A program made the position numbers and the translations under genes. DNA of 64,000 nt from Streptomyces fodineus (GTDB lineage Bacteria > Actinomycetota > Actinomycetes > Streptomycetales > Streptomycetaceae). Shown piece after piece: positions 45,644-54,811 of the stretch (positions are counted from its first letter, which is position 1; every line of letters begins with the position of its first letter). The stretch lies in contig NZ_CP017248.1 in NCBI RefSeq assembly GCF_001735805.1, positions 9,610,001 to 9,674,000 of the forward strand, in the 5' to 3' direction. The notes beneath the pieces are model-generated. The model saw nothing but the letters and a program-made list of their open reading frames with translations. It was not told where the DNA came from and ran no database searches.

Positions 45644-46852
45644 TCAATCCGCCTCCTTCTCGGGCCCCGATCTTGCGGATCCCCGTGAACGGTTCAGCAA
45701 TGGCAAGGCCGTCAGAGGAAACACGACCACTGACAGAAGGCCTGCCGCCACCAGCGCGGCGGCGTTAGCCGGTAGGATCGCCTCCAACTTCAAGCCGATC
45801 GTCGTCGCAGCCACGATGACCGGGAGCGAGGTGGCCTGCAAGAGTCCGCTGGCCATGACCTCGGCGCGCGAGAGGCCGGCGCTGCGGTAGACCAATGCGG
45901 GCACTCCACGAACGAGGAGGAGCGCGGCAAGGAACATCGGTACCCGCAGCGCCGTTCCGGCGTCCGCGAACAGGGCTCCGAGGTCGAACTGGATGCCGCT
46001 CGTCACGAAGAAGACCGGGATGAGAAAGCCATAGCCGAGGCCCTCCAGTTTGACGTGGAACTGCGGGTGCGTCTGTTTGGAGTCGGGGTCGACCAGCCGT
46101 AGCACGGCCCCTGCGATGAAGGCACCCAGAACGGCCTCGAATCCGAGATGCAGGGCGACCGCGGATAGACCAACGATCAGAACCATTGTCAAGCGGACCC
46201 GGACTTGAGTGCTCGTGTCCGCCAGGTTCATTACCGTCTGGGACAGCCACATGGAGCGTCCTGCGCGTATTGAGGCCACCACGATGAGCACCATCAGGCA
46301 GGCAAGGCCGAGCAGGAGAAGCAGCCTGGAAGCCGGGCCCGAGGCATGCTCGGAGAAGAACAGCGACAGCAACACCACAGCGCTGATCTCACCTGCCGAG
46401 CCTCCACCGATGGTCAGCTGGCCAACTGGCCGGTCGACCGCGCCGGCGTCCTCGAGGATCGGGACCAGAAGTCCCACAGACGTGGCCACCAGCGCGGTGC
46501 CCAGGAGCAGCGGGCTCTCGAACAACCCGGCAATGTGCAGCATCCAGCCGACGGCTGCGGCCAGCGCAAGTGTGCCGGCCAGACCAATACCGACGAGCCT
46601 CGCCCACGGCCCGCGTAGTTGCTGGAAGTCGATCTCGAGCCCGGCAAGGAACAACAGGAAGCTCAGTCCAATGATCGACAAGGCCTGAACGGTGGCGTCC
46701 GGCTGCACCACATTCAGCACGGCCGGGCCAAGAACGACGCCAGCCACGATCTCGAGGACCGGGCCCGGGAGAGGGACGCGGGGCACGAGGGCGAGGAGGA
46801 AGGGGACGCCGGCGGCTACCGCGAGAACGATGACCAGGTTGTCGTACGACAT
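45644..46852 (-). CDS. Kef-type cation/proton antiporter (CPA2)
   Basis: 402 residues with 11-12 hydrophobic helices and no RCK/TrkA domain. Family features are present: GPVLEIVAGVVLGPAVLNVV, FLLFLAGLEIDFQQLRGPWA and VLGAFIAGAVLRLVDPDS. CPA2 antiporters of the KefB/NapA group exchange K+ or Na+ for H+ and protect against electrophiles, pH change or salt. The ATG at 46852 follows GGAG. It is preceded by about 780 bases without a recognised gene. Kef antiporters are a standard component of proteobacterial heat-resistance islands. Confidence 0.9.
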   Translation of the reverse strand: MSYDNLVIVLAVAAGVPFLLALVPRVPLPGPVLEIVAGVVLGPAVLNVVQPDATVQALSIIGLSFLLFLAGLEIDFQQLRGPWARLVGIGLAGTLALAAAVGWMLHIAGLFESPLLLGTALVATSVGLLVPILEDAGAVDRPVGQLTIGGGSAGEISAVVLLSLFFSEHASGPASRLLLLLGLACLMVLIVVASIRAGRSMWLSQTVMNLADTSTQVRVRLTMVLIVGLSAVALHLGFEAVLGAFIAGAVLRLVDPDSKQTHPQFHVKLEGLGYGFLIPVFFVTSGIQFDLGALFADAGTALRVPMFLAALLLVRGVPALVYRSAGLSRAEVMASGLLQATSLPVIVAATTIGLKLEAILPANAAALVAAGLLSVVVFPLTALPLLNRSRGSARSGPEKEAD

Positions 46853-47633
46853 CGCGACTCCGGCGGCCGGTCGGCGGGGCAAGGTTCTGACCTAGATTGC
46901 CCCATCCGAGGGTGTTATGGCCGGTCGAAGAACCAACCGGCGCGTCTCCCCGCTCCGACAGGTCTGCTCCGCGCAGTTCGGCGAGCAGGGGCTCGTGCCA
47001 GCGAGGCGGGACTGCGGCCTCGGTCCAGTCCCGCGGTCGGCGCCGGCTGGTCACCCCGGAACACCGCGGCCACCGCATAGTGATACGGCAGGACAATCGC
47101 CTTGCGCGGGTAACGACGGGTGAGCTCCTGGGGGAGACCGGGCCAGACCAATCGCCCCTCGCGCACCCCCACGGCCACCCGGAACGGGACTCCACGGCGA
47201 ACGCCAGCAGCCGGTCCAGCCCAGCCCGGCGTCCCGGGCCTCCCGCGCGGGGGCGGGCAGCGCGGACGTACGGCGCTGGTATCTACGCGATGTCCGGTCA
47301 TGCTCTGGGGCATCCAGTAGCGGGCCTCGTCGTCACTGGCCCCTTGTCAGCGAGCCTGTCTGGTGGGCGTCAATCCGCTGTCCGCGCCCGTTGCGATGCG
47401 CGGAATCCGTAAGCGAATCAGAAACGTGGCAGGTCGTCCGAAAGCGAAGCCCGGTGATGAGATGCGCCAGCCCGCGCTTCCGGCTCGACCGGAAGGAGGG
47501 ACAATGCTCGAGTACGGCAAACATCTAGAGGTTGTTTCCCGTCTGCCATAGGAGCAATGCCGTGTGACACAGGAGAGTGGCATGGAATAGTGGGCGCCAC
47601 CTGCGTCTTGGGTTACAGGCGCGGAGAAATGAG
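46853..47633. other. 780-bp stretch without recognisable gene
   Basis: Minus-strand frames such as VPFRVAVGVREGRLVWPGLP look protein-like but break repeatedly and match no family I know. The stretch probably holds another degraded gene, plus the Kef promoter. Confidence 0.4.
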
Positions 47634-47912
47634 ATGACAGGACGGACACAGAGAGCCGTTCTGGCAGGCGGATGTTTCTGGGGCATGCAGGATCTCATTC
47701 GCCGCCTGCCTGGAGTGACGGGGACTCGCGTCGGCTACACCGGCGGTAACGTGCCCAACGCCATGCACCGCAACCACGGCACACACGCCGAGGCTATCGA
47801 GATCACACTCGATCACGACCAGACCGACTTTCCCACGCTGCTGGAGTTTTTCTTCCAGATCCACGATCCGACTACGAAGAACCGCCAGGGTAACGACGTC
47901 GGTCTCCCCTGA
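47634..47912 (+). pseudogene. msrA: Peptide methionine sulfoxide reductase MsrA, C-terminally truncated
   Basis: 92 residues: MTGRTQRAVLAGGCFWGMQD with the catalytic Cys in GGCFWG, then GVTGTRVGYTGGNVPNAMHR and LLEFFFQIHDPTTKNRQGND. The normal continuation VGTSYRSAIF is replaced by VGLP and a stop. MsrA proteins are usually 160-210 residues, so about half is missing, including the recycling cysteines. Start ATG 47634, with GCGGAGAA upstream. The truncated protein is unlikely to fold. Confidence 0.85.
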
Positions 47913-48136
47913 AGTCGCCCGCCCAGCGCAGCCACGGACCGCTGCCTCGACGCGCTTCTTGTTCTCATCGCGGACGGGGCGTACGGCCTCGGTGGGATAG
48001 GCATGAGGGCGCCTGGGGCCTACGGACTCGCCGGAATTCCGTGCCCGTTCCCGCAGCCATCGCCACGGGAAGAGTAGCGTGGGAGGGGCGAGGCGAGTCC
48101 CGTGTTCGCACCGGCTCCCGAAGACGGGTGGTCCTC

Positions 48137-48619
48137 ATGGTCGGCTCTGATTCACCCCTTGATTCCCTGCATCTGCCGAGCGGCGTTCATCGGGCTGTGC
48201 GTCCGGGGTGCGCGCTCCTCCGGCTGGAGACGACGGAGTCGCGGGAAGGTGTGCTGGATGGTGCGTGGTGGCCGCGGTCGCGCGACATCGCTGCCGAGCT
48301 GCCCGAGCTGCTGAGCGCCCTCACCAGGCACCTCGGCCCCGTCACCCGCGTCGGGCTGGACACCGCGGCCTGGGCAGGGCTCCCGACGCGGATCGTCGTC
48401 GACGACCGGGTGGTGCACATCGACTCCTTCCCCGTGGGTGACGACACCGTCCTGATCACCCGGGGCGACCGGGACCTCTTCTCGCTGCTGGTGGTCCCGC
48501 CGAGCGCGACACCCGAGGCCGCCCGCGTCGCGATGGCCCAGGCCGTTCGGGCAGACAACATCAGCCAGGCTGAGCAGATCCTCATTGATACCGGACGCGG
48601 GCAGGAGCCGTCGGACTGA
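48137..48619 (+). CDS. DUF5994-family protein (copy 1)
   Basis: 160 residues with the DUF5994 pattern: GVLDGAWWPRSRDIAAELPE (~38-57), then LGPVTRVGLDTAAW, VVDDRVVHIDSF and LFSLLVVPPSATPEAARVAM. It lacks signal peptide, helices or known catalytic motifs; function unknown. Start ATG 48137; the frame is open further upstream without homology. It is convergent with the PP2C gene and is one of three DUF5994 genes within 5.2 kb. Confidence 0.85.
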   Translation: MVGSDSPLDSLHLPSGVHRAVRPGCALLRLETTESREGVLDGAWWPRSRDIAAELPELLSALTRHLGPVTRVGLDTAAWAGLPTRIVVDDRVVHIDSFPVGDDTVLITRGDRDLFSLLVVPPSATPEAARVAMAQAVRADNISQAEQILIDTGRGQEPSD

Positions 48620-48649
48620 TGCGCCGCACCTCGACCGAGGCCGGTGAGG

Positions 48650-49858
48650 TCAGCCGCGCCACTCCACCATGAGCAGCGTCGCGTCATCCGTGGTGTGTCC
48701 GCCCCGCGCCCGCTTGAGCGTGTGGGACAGGGAACGGGTCACCGCCCGGACCCCGCGGCCGGTCCTCTCCAGATGGTTCACACAGTCGATCAGCTGGTCC
48801 TCCCCGAACTCCTCCCCGCCGGACTTGTGCTCCTCGACCACTCCATCGGTGAAGCAGAGGACGCGGTCCCCGCGCTCCAGCCCCAGTTCGCTGATCCGCG
48901 GCTGTGAACCGCCCAGGCCGACCGGGAGGGTCGTCGGGGCGACCAGGCGCTTCGCGACGCGGTGGTCGCGGACGAGGATCGGGGGCGGGTGCCCGGCATT
49001 GACCCACTGCACCCGTCCCATCGTCGTGTCCAGCTGCAGCATCTGCGCGGTGACGAAATGCTCGGGACCGAACTGCTCCGCCACGGCGCGGTCCATGAAG
49101 TCGTAGATCTCCGACAGTCTGATGCCGAGGCGGCGGGCGTGGCGGTAGGCGCCGATGGCCACGGTGGCCATCGTGGCCGCGTCCAGTCCGTGGCCCATCG
49201 CATCGATCATGACCACGTGGAGGACGTCGCCGTTGAGGGCGTAGTCGAAGCTGTCGCCGGCCACGTCATAGGCGGGTTCCAGGATCCCGGCCACGGCGAC
49301 CCTGGGCATGATCATCGCCAGCGGCGGCAGCAGGGACCACTGGATCTCCGCGGCGGCGCTCATCGCCTCACCGCGTCGGACACGGAAGAACAAATCGGAA
49401 TAGCCGTGCTTGGTCACCAATAGGTCGGCCACCAGGCCGGAGATCCGGTGCAGCAGGCGGCGGTCGTCGTCATCGACGCTGTCCAGTGTCACCGCCATGA
49501 TCCCCACCTGGTCGCCGCCGTCCAGCAGTGGCATATGGACCCGGACGCCGTCCTCCTCGGGCAGCTCGACGGGGACCGCGTCGAGAAAGCAGCGGCCCGC
49601 CTCGGAGCCGTCGATCATGTGTGGTTGCCCGTCCGTGAGGCCCTCACCGGGCAGGGGCACGAGTAGCAGCTGGCCGTAGTCCTGCAGCAGCACCTGCGGA
49701 CGGCGGCCCCCCAACTTCTCCACCACGTCGGCGACAAGCGGCCCGATCAGATGGGGAGGCAGCTCGTGCGCGCGATCGAGAACCGCTCCCAGCAGCGCTT
49801 CCCCGAAGCTCTCGGAGCGGTCCGCGCGCCGTTCGGACGTCATCCGCTCACCCGCCAT
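48650..49858 (-). CDS. PP2C-type (SpoIIE/RsbU) Ser/Thr phosphatase with GAF-like sensor
   Basis: About 402 residues. Residues ~30-165 are a sensor region of GAF-like character (VHMPLLDGGDQVGIMAVTLD). The SpoIIE PP2C domain follows (~175-395), with EIQWSLLPP, YDVAGDSFDYALNGD, VVMIDAMGHGLDAA, VNAGHPPPILV, RVLCFTDGVVEEH and TTDDATLLMVEW, giving the metal-binding aspartates. Such phosphatases dephosphorylate anti-sigma antagonists (STAS proteins) to switch on stress sigma factors. A STAS gene (51225) and DUF5994 genes lie close by. Start ATG 49858 or 49843. Confidence 0.93.
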   Translation of the reverse strand: MAGERMTSERRADRSESFGEALLGAVLDRAHELPPHLIGPLVADVVEKLGGRRPQVLLQDYGQLLLVPLPGEGLTDGQPHMIDGSEAGRCFLDAVPVELPEEDGVRVHMPLLDGGDQVGIMAVTLDSVDDDDRRLLHRISGLVADLLVTKHGYSDLFFRVRRGEAMSAAAEIQWSLLPPLAMIMPRVAVAGILEPAYDVAGDSFDYALNGDVLHVVMIDAMGHGLDAATMATVAIGAYRHARRLGIRLSEIYDFMDRAVAEQFGPEHFVTAQMLQLDTTMGRVQWVNAGHPPPILVRDHRVAKRLVAPTTLPVGLGGSQPRISELGLERGDRVLCFTDGVVEEHKSGGEEFGEDQLIDCVNHLERTGRGVRAVTRSLSHTLKRARGGHTTDDATLLMVEWRG

Positions 49859-49976
49859 GATCTGCACGTATCGGTTGGGTGGGACGACGAAGAGATTGCT
49901 CGTGCCATCGCTCCACTGGGGGACGTCGACGACCGAAGCTGCCGGCCGGTCACATGGGCCCGACGGCATCAGGCCC

Positions 49977-50489
49977 TCACCTGAGTCCGGGGCCTCCTTC
50001 CGACTCCCATGTGGCTTCTCCGTCGAGGCCGTTCTCGGCGAGTGCGAGGATGCGCGGCGCCGACAGCGGGTTCTCGGGGTCGGCGGCGGCGGTCAGCAGC
50101 CGGCTGGCCGCTCCGGCCGGCTCGTCGGGTGGGATCACCAGCAGTTCCCAGCGACCCACCGTGCCGCAGTCCAGGGTGATGGCATGCGCTTCGGCGGCGA
50201 GGCCGGTCAGGGACACCTCGATCACGTGGCCGGGCGCAAGCACCGTCTGCGGGGCATCGGGCCAGGACGCGGTGTCCACGGTGACGCGGATGACGGTGCC
50301 GACAGCCGGGTCCAAGGAGCCGACCAGCGCGGGCAACTCCAGTTCCAGCGCGTCGCAGCGCGGCCACCACGCTCCGTCCAGCGGGCCGTGGCTGACGTCC
50401 GGCGTGACACTCAGCCGGGGCAAAGGCATCCGATAGCTATGTGCGTCACCTGGTGACGTACCCTCGGCGGGCTTGCTGACAGCGTCCAT
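49977..50489 (-). CDS. DUF5994-family protein (copy 2)
   Basis: 170 residues. Pattern HGPLDGAWWPRCDALELELP, VGTVIRVTVDTASWPDA, GHVIEVSLTG and RWELLVIPPDEPAGAASRLL matches the other two copies. The start MDAVSKPAEG at 50489 is the best placed; an in-frame start further upstream (50588) is possible. Upstream of the PP2C gene on the same strand, separated by ~118 bases. Function unknown. Confidence 0.85.
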   Translation of the reverse strand: MDAVSKPAEGTSPGDAHSYRMPLPRLSVTPDVSHGPLDGAWWPRCDALELELPALVGSLDPAVGTVIRVTVDTASWPDAPQTVLAPGHVIEVSLTGLAAEAHAITLDCGTVGRWELLVIPPDEPAGAASRLLTAAADPENPLSAPRILALAENGLDGEATWESEGGPGLR

Positions 50490-50691
50490 CGTGCGATCCC
50501 CGTCCCGGGCGGCCTGCGGCTGCCCGCGTCTGTCACTCGCCGGGAACGGCTCCGCCGTGGTCGCGCGGCCGAATAGCTCTCGGTGCACATCAGCCTACTC
50601 CGGCCACGGCAGACGGTGCGGCGCTCAACCGTCGTGCAGGTGGCAAGCGGCTCGGCCGTCCCGGCTGCCGGCTCATCGTCCCTTTGCTTGA

Positions 50692-51252
50692 TCACCGGCT
50701 CGCCGGGGACGGCCTTTCCACGGGCAGGATCAGCACGCACGGGGCGACCGGGCTGGGCAGCCCGACGATCTCTCCGAGGTTCTGCCAGCCCCAGGACTCG
50801 AGGGCGGCTTGTCCGGCCTGGTCGAACGGATGGAGCAGGGCGACTCCCATGGCTGCGTGCCGGTCGGTGAGCAGGCGCTGCTGCAGGCGGCGGGCGATGT
50901 CGCGGTGCTGAGTGTGCGGATGGGCGTCGACCTGAGTGAGTACGACGAATCGTGCGCAGGCGGTGAGCCGTTGGATGCTCTCCTGCAGCGTTCGGTCGAG
51001 CCCTCTGCGGCCGGGGCCGTCAGGGCCCACCGGAAATCCGAAGGAGCAACCGACCAGCACCGTCGTCTCGGCGACCAACAGGGCGAAGCCGGGACGGTGG
51101 GCACTGACCGCCAGGCGGTGCACGAAGTCCCCACGGTCGTGGAACGCCTCACCGGGGGTGCCCGCGACGGACGCCATGGCCAGGTCCGCGATGTCCTCCC
51201 GCACCCCCTCGACCTGCCAACGGGTCAGCCGGCGCAGACGGATCCCGTCCTT
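50692..51252 (-). CDS. GNAT-like acetyltransferase, start unclear
   Basis: About 186 codons: IRLRRLTRWQVEGVREDIAD, GFALLVAETTVLVGCSFGFP, RFVVLTQVDAHPHTQHRDIA, RRLQQRLLTDRHAAMGVALL and SWGWQNLGEIVG are in the order of a Streptomyces GNAT family. In this copy the acetyl-CoA loop, normally R-x-x-G-x-A, reads QHRDIARRL and lacks the glycine. No start codon exists in this frame near the expected N-terminus; the frame simply continues upstream through the STAS gene. The two genes overlap in different frames, so a frameshift near 51250-51300 has probably removed the proper start. Confidence 0.6.
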   Translation of the reverse strand, partial: KDGIRLRRLTRWQVEGVREDIADLAMASVAGTPGEAFHDRGDFVHRLAVSAHRPGFALLVAETTVLVGCSFGFPVGPDGPGRRGLDRTLQESIQRLTACARFVVLTQVDAHPHTQHRDIARRLQQRLLTDRHAAMGVALLHPFDQAGQAALESWGWQNLGEIVGLPSPVAPCVLILPVERPSPASR

Positions 51253-51662
51253 GAGGGCCGGCTGATCCGGCCCACGAGCGGGTTCATCAGGCGTCCGCGT
51301 CCCGGTACGCGTGAGGTCGCCGAGCAGCTCCGGTGGCGCGGGACTGGTGGGGGCGCGAGGAGCAAAGTGGATCCGGTGGCGGAGAGGAGCCGGGTGATTT
51401 GTGCGCACGGGTGGTGCAGCTGCAGGGAGGCGTGCACCCGGCCGGCGCGGTGGGACGCCCCCAGGAAGACGTCCAGGCCCTTGGAGTCGCAGGAGTTGAC
51501 CGTGGTCAGGTCGATGTCGATGACGGTGACTCCGTCGCGCAGACACTGCTCCAGTGCGGCCCGCAGCAGCGGCACCGTTGCCGGTCCGATCGTACCGGCG
51601 AGTGTGACGAGCGCCTGCTCCCCGCGGTTCCGCCGGTGGATGTCCAGCCGGGAAAGGACCAT
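51225..51662 (-). CDS. STAS-domain anti-sigma antagonist with abnormal C-terminus
   Basis: 145 residues. The STAS domain covers ~1-100 (QALVTLAGTIGPATVPLLRA, VTVIDIDLTTVNSCDSKGLD, VFLGASHRAGRVHASLQLHH), with the phospho-site as N-S-C-D-S-K-G-L-D; the serine in DSKG is the likely phosphorylated residue. The last ~40 residues (CSATSRVPGRGRLMNPL) are unlike STAS proteins and overlap the GNAT gene out of frame, which suggests a frameshift. The ATG at 51662 follows GAGGAGAGG. It could be a substrate of the nearby PP2C phosphatase. Confidence 0.8.
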   Translation of the reverse strand: MVLSRLDIHRRNRGEQALVTLAGTIGPATVPLLRAALEQCLRDGVTVIDIDLTTVNSCDSKGLDVFLGASHRAGRVHASLQLHHPCAQITRLLSATGSTLLLAPPPVPRHRSCSATSRVPGRGRLMNPLVGRISRPSRTGSVCAG

Positions 51663-51968
51663 CACGCCTCTCCTCGGCAGGGGCACAGGCCGGCAGGGGC
51701 GCGCGGAGCGAGCGCACCTATGGTGAACGTGCGCGAAGTTGCTTCGACCGCGGCGGACATGATGCCGACCCGTCTCCGCACCGACCGCTCGGACGGCCCG
51801 GGGTTGATCTCTAGCCGAGGACGACCTCGGCGTGGCAGCCGGAGCGCGTGATGCCCTCGGTACCTCCACCGTACGCCGCCCGCAGCCCACCTCGACGTGC
51901 CGCGCGCACCTCGTCACGGCCCCCACTACGGAGGAAACCAAGTCCACGCACAGTACCTCCGCGCCGCG

Positions 51969-52238
51969 TCAGCCCCGCGCCTCCTCGGCCTCCATGAACT
52001 GGATCCCCTTGTGCGTCAGTGTGACCATCGCGGGTGTGTTTCCGCGTGCCCAGTCGACCTCGATCAGCCCTTCGACCGCCAAGTACGTGCAGGCCGCCGC
52101 CAGGTCCTCCGCGGGCATGGCGAGATCGTGGCACAGCTTCATCCCGGTGGTGCCGAGGAGGCGATTACCTTCCACGGCCTCATACAGGGTCTGCATGATC
52201 GCCTCGCGGTAGTGCTTCCGCTCTTGGAGTGTCGCCAT
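51969..52238 (-). CDS. Small winged-helix-like protein
   Basis: 89 residues: MATLQERKHYREAIMQTLYE, AVEGNRLLGTTGMKLCHDLA, AAACTYLAVEGLIEVDWARG and MVTLTHKGIQFMEAEEARG. The helix-helix-strand-strand-helix order with EGLIEV and VTLTHKG is that of MarR/PadR-like winged-helix proteins. Start ATG 52238. Its 5' end overlaps the 3' end of the next upstream gene. It may be a small DNA-binding regulator or an adaptor domain; no target is visible. Confidence 0.65.
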   Translation of the reverse strand: MATLQERKHYREAIMQTLYEAVEGNRLLGTTGMKLCHDLAMPAEDLAAACTYLAVEGLIEVDWARGNTPAMVTLTHKGIQFMEAEEARG

Positions 52239-52797
52239 GGCTGCCTGCCTTTCGTGCCGGCACCTCCGCACAACGTCTGGCCAGGGCGTTCCTTGGCCTC
52301 CGTCGAGGGCCTTCGCCTCGGATTTCGTCCGGCCAAGTGTGATCGCCCGAGGAGGACCGGCTGGTCACCAGCCAGGAGCGCGCCGGCTCTGCCATGCGCG
52401 TGGTGTCCACCGTGAGGTGGAGACATGTTCCGCCGTCGGCGCCTGCTGGGTAGCTGCGCTGTTCGGTGGCGTCGAAGCAACGGCGGAGGACCTCCGCGAC
52501 ATGGCGAGCCGCCTCCGGGGTCGCGGCGAGGATCCGGACCTGCGCGTGCCCGGTCGGCGGCCACTCCGGTGACTTCATGGTGCCCTCTTGGTCCTCACGG
52601 AGTGTGGCGCCGCCAGGGGGCCCACTCGAGGCGGCCGCCCCCGGGCTCTTCCGGTTCCGCCGACCGATTCCCGGTAGGGCGTCGCTGTAGTGGAAGCCAC
52701 CGATCCTTTCGGCATGCTGAGCGTTGAGCCGGTGGATCACGAACATTCCCGCGCTGATCACAACGATGAGCACGGCGATCACGACGAGTGTCTCCAC
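52180..52797 (-). CDS. Small membrane protein fused in frame to a second short protein
   Basis: 205 codons that look like two genes. Residues ~1-60 begin METLVVIAVLIVVISAGMFV, a single membrane helix, then HRLNAQHAERIGGFHYSDAL, typical of a ~70-residue membrane protein. From Met74 (ATG 52578, with GAGGGCACC before it) a different protein begins: MKSPEWPPTGHAQVRILAAT, HVAEVLRRCFDATEQRSYPA and TCLHLTVDTTRM. Its end (SSSGDHTWPDEIRGEGPRRR) looks frameshifted. The stop codon between the two has probably been lost. Function unknown for both. Confidence 0.5.
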   Translation of the reverse strand: METLVVIAVLIVVISAGMFVIHRLNAQHAERIGGFHYSDALPGIGRRNRKSPGAAASSGPPGGATLREDQEGTMKSPEWPPTGHAQVRILAATPEAARHVAEVLRRCFDATEQRSYPAGADGGTCLHLTVDTTRMAEPARSWLVTSRSSSGDHTWPDEIRGEGPRRRPRNALARRCAEVPARKAGSHGDTPRAEALPRGDHADPV

Positions 52798-52801
52798 GTC
52801 C

Positions 52802-53350
52802 TCACCTCCTCGGGGAGGAACTCAAGAGCCCAGCCGCCGAAGCGGCTCCGCCGTCGGTCTCCCATTCCTCTTCCCGGCTCCGGACCTCTGCCGCGTTGCG
52901 GCTCATGGCCTCGTCGGCCATCAGACCGCTGGCGGTGCAGAGGCTTCCCGGAACGGCTGCTGCCGCCATCAGCCGGGCGGCGGCGGTCGGCTCCGTCTCC
53001 GGTGGGATCACCAGCAGGTCCAGGCGGCCCACCGTGTAGGAGAGGAGGATCAGTTTGTTCGGGTCCTGCTCGGCGGCGAACCAGCCGACGTGCACGATGT
53101 GCCCAGTGACAGGCACCTTGTGCGGGATGACGGGCCAGTGGGCCGGGTTCACGATGACGCGGGTGATCCGGCCCCAGCGCGCGTCCAGCGCGTCCGTCAG
53201 GCCGGGGATCTCCCGGAGGAGATCGCGGGAGCGGGGCCACCAGGCACCGTCCAGGAGACCTGGAGCCGAGGCCGGCGGGGTCAGGGACAGCCGGGCCGGC
53301 GCTGAGGACAGCCGCTCTTCGGCGATCGCATGGTCGATGGTCGCAGTCAT
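52802..53350 (-). CDS. DUF5994-family protein (copy 3)
   Basis: 182 residues: PARLSLTPPASAPGLLDGAW, WPRSRDLLREIPGLTDALDA, RITRVIVNPAHW, VPVTGHIVHVGWFAAEQDPN and RLDLLVIPPETEPTAAARLM. It is the most typical of the three copies. The C-terminal ~30 residues are variable. The stop lies four bases before the membrane-protein gene at 52797, so they probably share an mRNA. Confidence 0.88.
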   Translation of the reverse strand: MTATIDHAIAEERLSSAPARLSLTPPASAPGLLDGAWWPRSRDLLREIPGLTDALDARWGRITRVIVNPAHWPVIPHKVPVTGHIVHVGWFAAEQDPNKLILLSYTVGRLDLLVIPPETEPTAAARLMAAAAVPGSLCTASGLMADEAMSRNAAEVRSREEEWETDGGAASAAGLLSSSPRR

Positions 53351-53836
53351 GACGCGGACCTGTCCCCGGGGCTGGTCTTCGACGTCCCGGTGTTGTTGCT
53401 CGCCAGGAACGACACCGACATGGCGGCCGGTGTGCGAAGTACTCCCGGTGCTTTCACTCTACGCCGTTGCGAGGCCCCCAAACGTGTACGTGACCAGGCA
53501 TTTTCCCCAGAGGGCGCTGTCCGGAGCCGCCGGCGAGCGGCGCCGGCGCGGCCCGTGCCGCGATGGCCAGGGCTGTGCGGACCGGCACCGTCATCCAGAC
53601 CGAACAGATCCCGGCCGACACCAGCAGTCATCAGGTACACGGGGTCCCACGAAAGCCCCTCGGACGGGCCGGGAACACCGCACGCCCAGGGAATGACGTC
53701 TGGAGGTACGGCGCCCGTAGTGTCCTCCCGCTGGGAGGCGCCGATTTCAAGGCGGTCGAGGCCGTGCCGCCCGTGGGGGTGGATGTCCGGTAGCGATGCC
53801 CGCCTTTGTCCCACTGGTGCCGTTAGGGTGCGCGAC
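53351..53836. other. Intergenic stretch before the CorA gene
   Basis: About 490 bases. The plus-strand frame of CorA is open through most of it, but the sequence (RRRAAPARPVPRWPG and similar) has no homology and no ribosome-binding site. It contains the promoters of CorA and of DUF5994 copy 3. No palindrome was noticed. Confidence 0.4.
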
Positions 53837-54811
53837 ATGGCCCGTACTCGGCTGTACCGCGACGGCATCCTGGTCGAGGAGGACTTCCCGGTCCGGGACA
53901 TCTCCCGGCACCTGGCGGATCCCTCCTCGACCGTGTGGCTGAACCTGCGTCGGCCGACGCGCGCCGAGTTCACGGAGGTCGGCGAGGAACTCGGTCTCCA
54001 CGAGCTTGCTCTTGAGGACGCGCTGCACGAGGGACAGCGGGCGAAACTCGACAGCTACCGCACCCACCACTTCCTCAGCGTCTACGCTGTCGCCGTCGAC
54101 GCGGACGACGCCGCACTGACGATGAGGGAGCTCGCGGTCATCCTCACGCCGCAGGCGCTGATCACCGTCTGCAAGGACGCCGAGTTCGCCCTCGACGAGG
54201 TGGTCGCCCGCTGGGACCGTACCCCGGCTCTCGCGGCACACGGGGTCGCCTTCCTATTGCACGGACTGCTCGACTATGTCGTCGACGGGCACTTCGCCGC
54301 GGTGCAGCAGCTCGAGGAGCGTATCGAGGAACTGGACGATCTGCTCTTCGCCGAAAGCAGTCGGCAGATCCAGACCATTCAGCGCCGTTCCTACGCCCTG
54401 CGGAAATCACTGGTTCGGCTTCGTCGCGTCGTGCTGCCCATGCGGGAGGTCGTCAACGCCCTCATGCGCCCCGACCTCAAGGTCGTCGACGGCCCCCTGC
54501 TGCCGTACTACCGCGATGTGTACGACCACGTGCTGCGTGCCAGTGAGTGGACGGAGTCACTGCGCGACCTGGTGGCCTCGGTGATGGAGACCAACCTGTC
54601 CGTGCAGGCCAACGCGATGAACCTGGTCATGAAGAAGGTGACGAGTTGGGCCGCGATCATCGCCGTGCCCACGGCCATCACCGGCTTCTACGGCCAGAAC
54701 CTCCCCTACCCGGGCTTCGGCCACCAGTGGGGGTTCATTGTCTCCAGCGCCGTTATCGCCGTTGCCTCTCTCATGCTGTATTTCGCTTTCAAGCACTGGG
54801 ACTGGCTCTGA
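53837..54811 (+). CDS. CorA-family magnesium/divalent cation channel
   Basis: 324 residues. A large cytoplasmic N-terminal domain (WLNLRRPTRAEFTEVGEELG, DALHEGQRAKLDSYRTHHFL) is followed by a long helix (LEERIEELDDLLFAESSRQI) and two C-terminal membrane helices. The pore signature, usually Y-G-M-N, is Y-G-Q-N (TGFYGQNLPYPGFG), a variant I have seen described mainly in actinobacterial members. The pentamer passively admits Mg2+ or related ions. The ATG at 53837 gives the usual family start. It stands alone, immediately before the IS256 element. Confidence 0.9.
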   Translation: MARTRLYRDGILVEEDFPVRDISRHLADPSSTVWLNLRRPTRAEFTEVGEELGLHELALEDALHEGQRAKLDSYRTHHFLSVYAVAVDADDAALTMRELAVILTPQALITVCKDAEFALDEVVARWDRTPALAAHGVAFLLHGLLDYVVDGHFAAVQQLEERIEELDDLLFAESSRQIQTIQRRSYALRKSLVRLRRVVLPMREVVNALMRPDLKVVDGPLLPYYRDVYDHVLRASEWTESLRDLVASVMETNLSVQANAMNLVMKKVTSWAAIIAVPTAITGFYGQNLPYPGFGHQWGFIVSSAVIAVASLMLYFAFKHWDWL

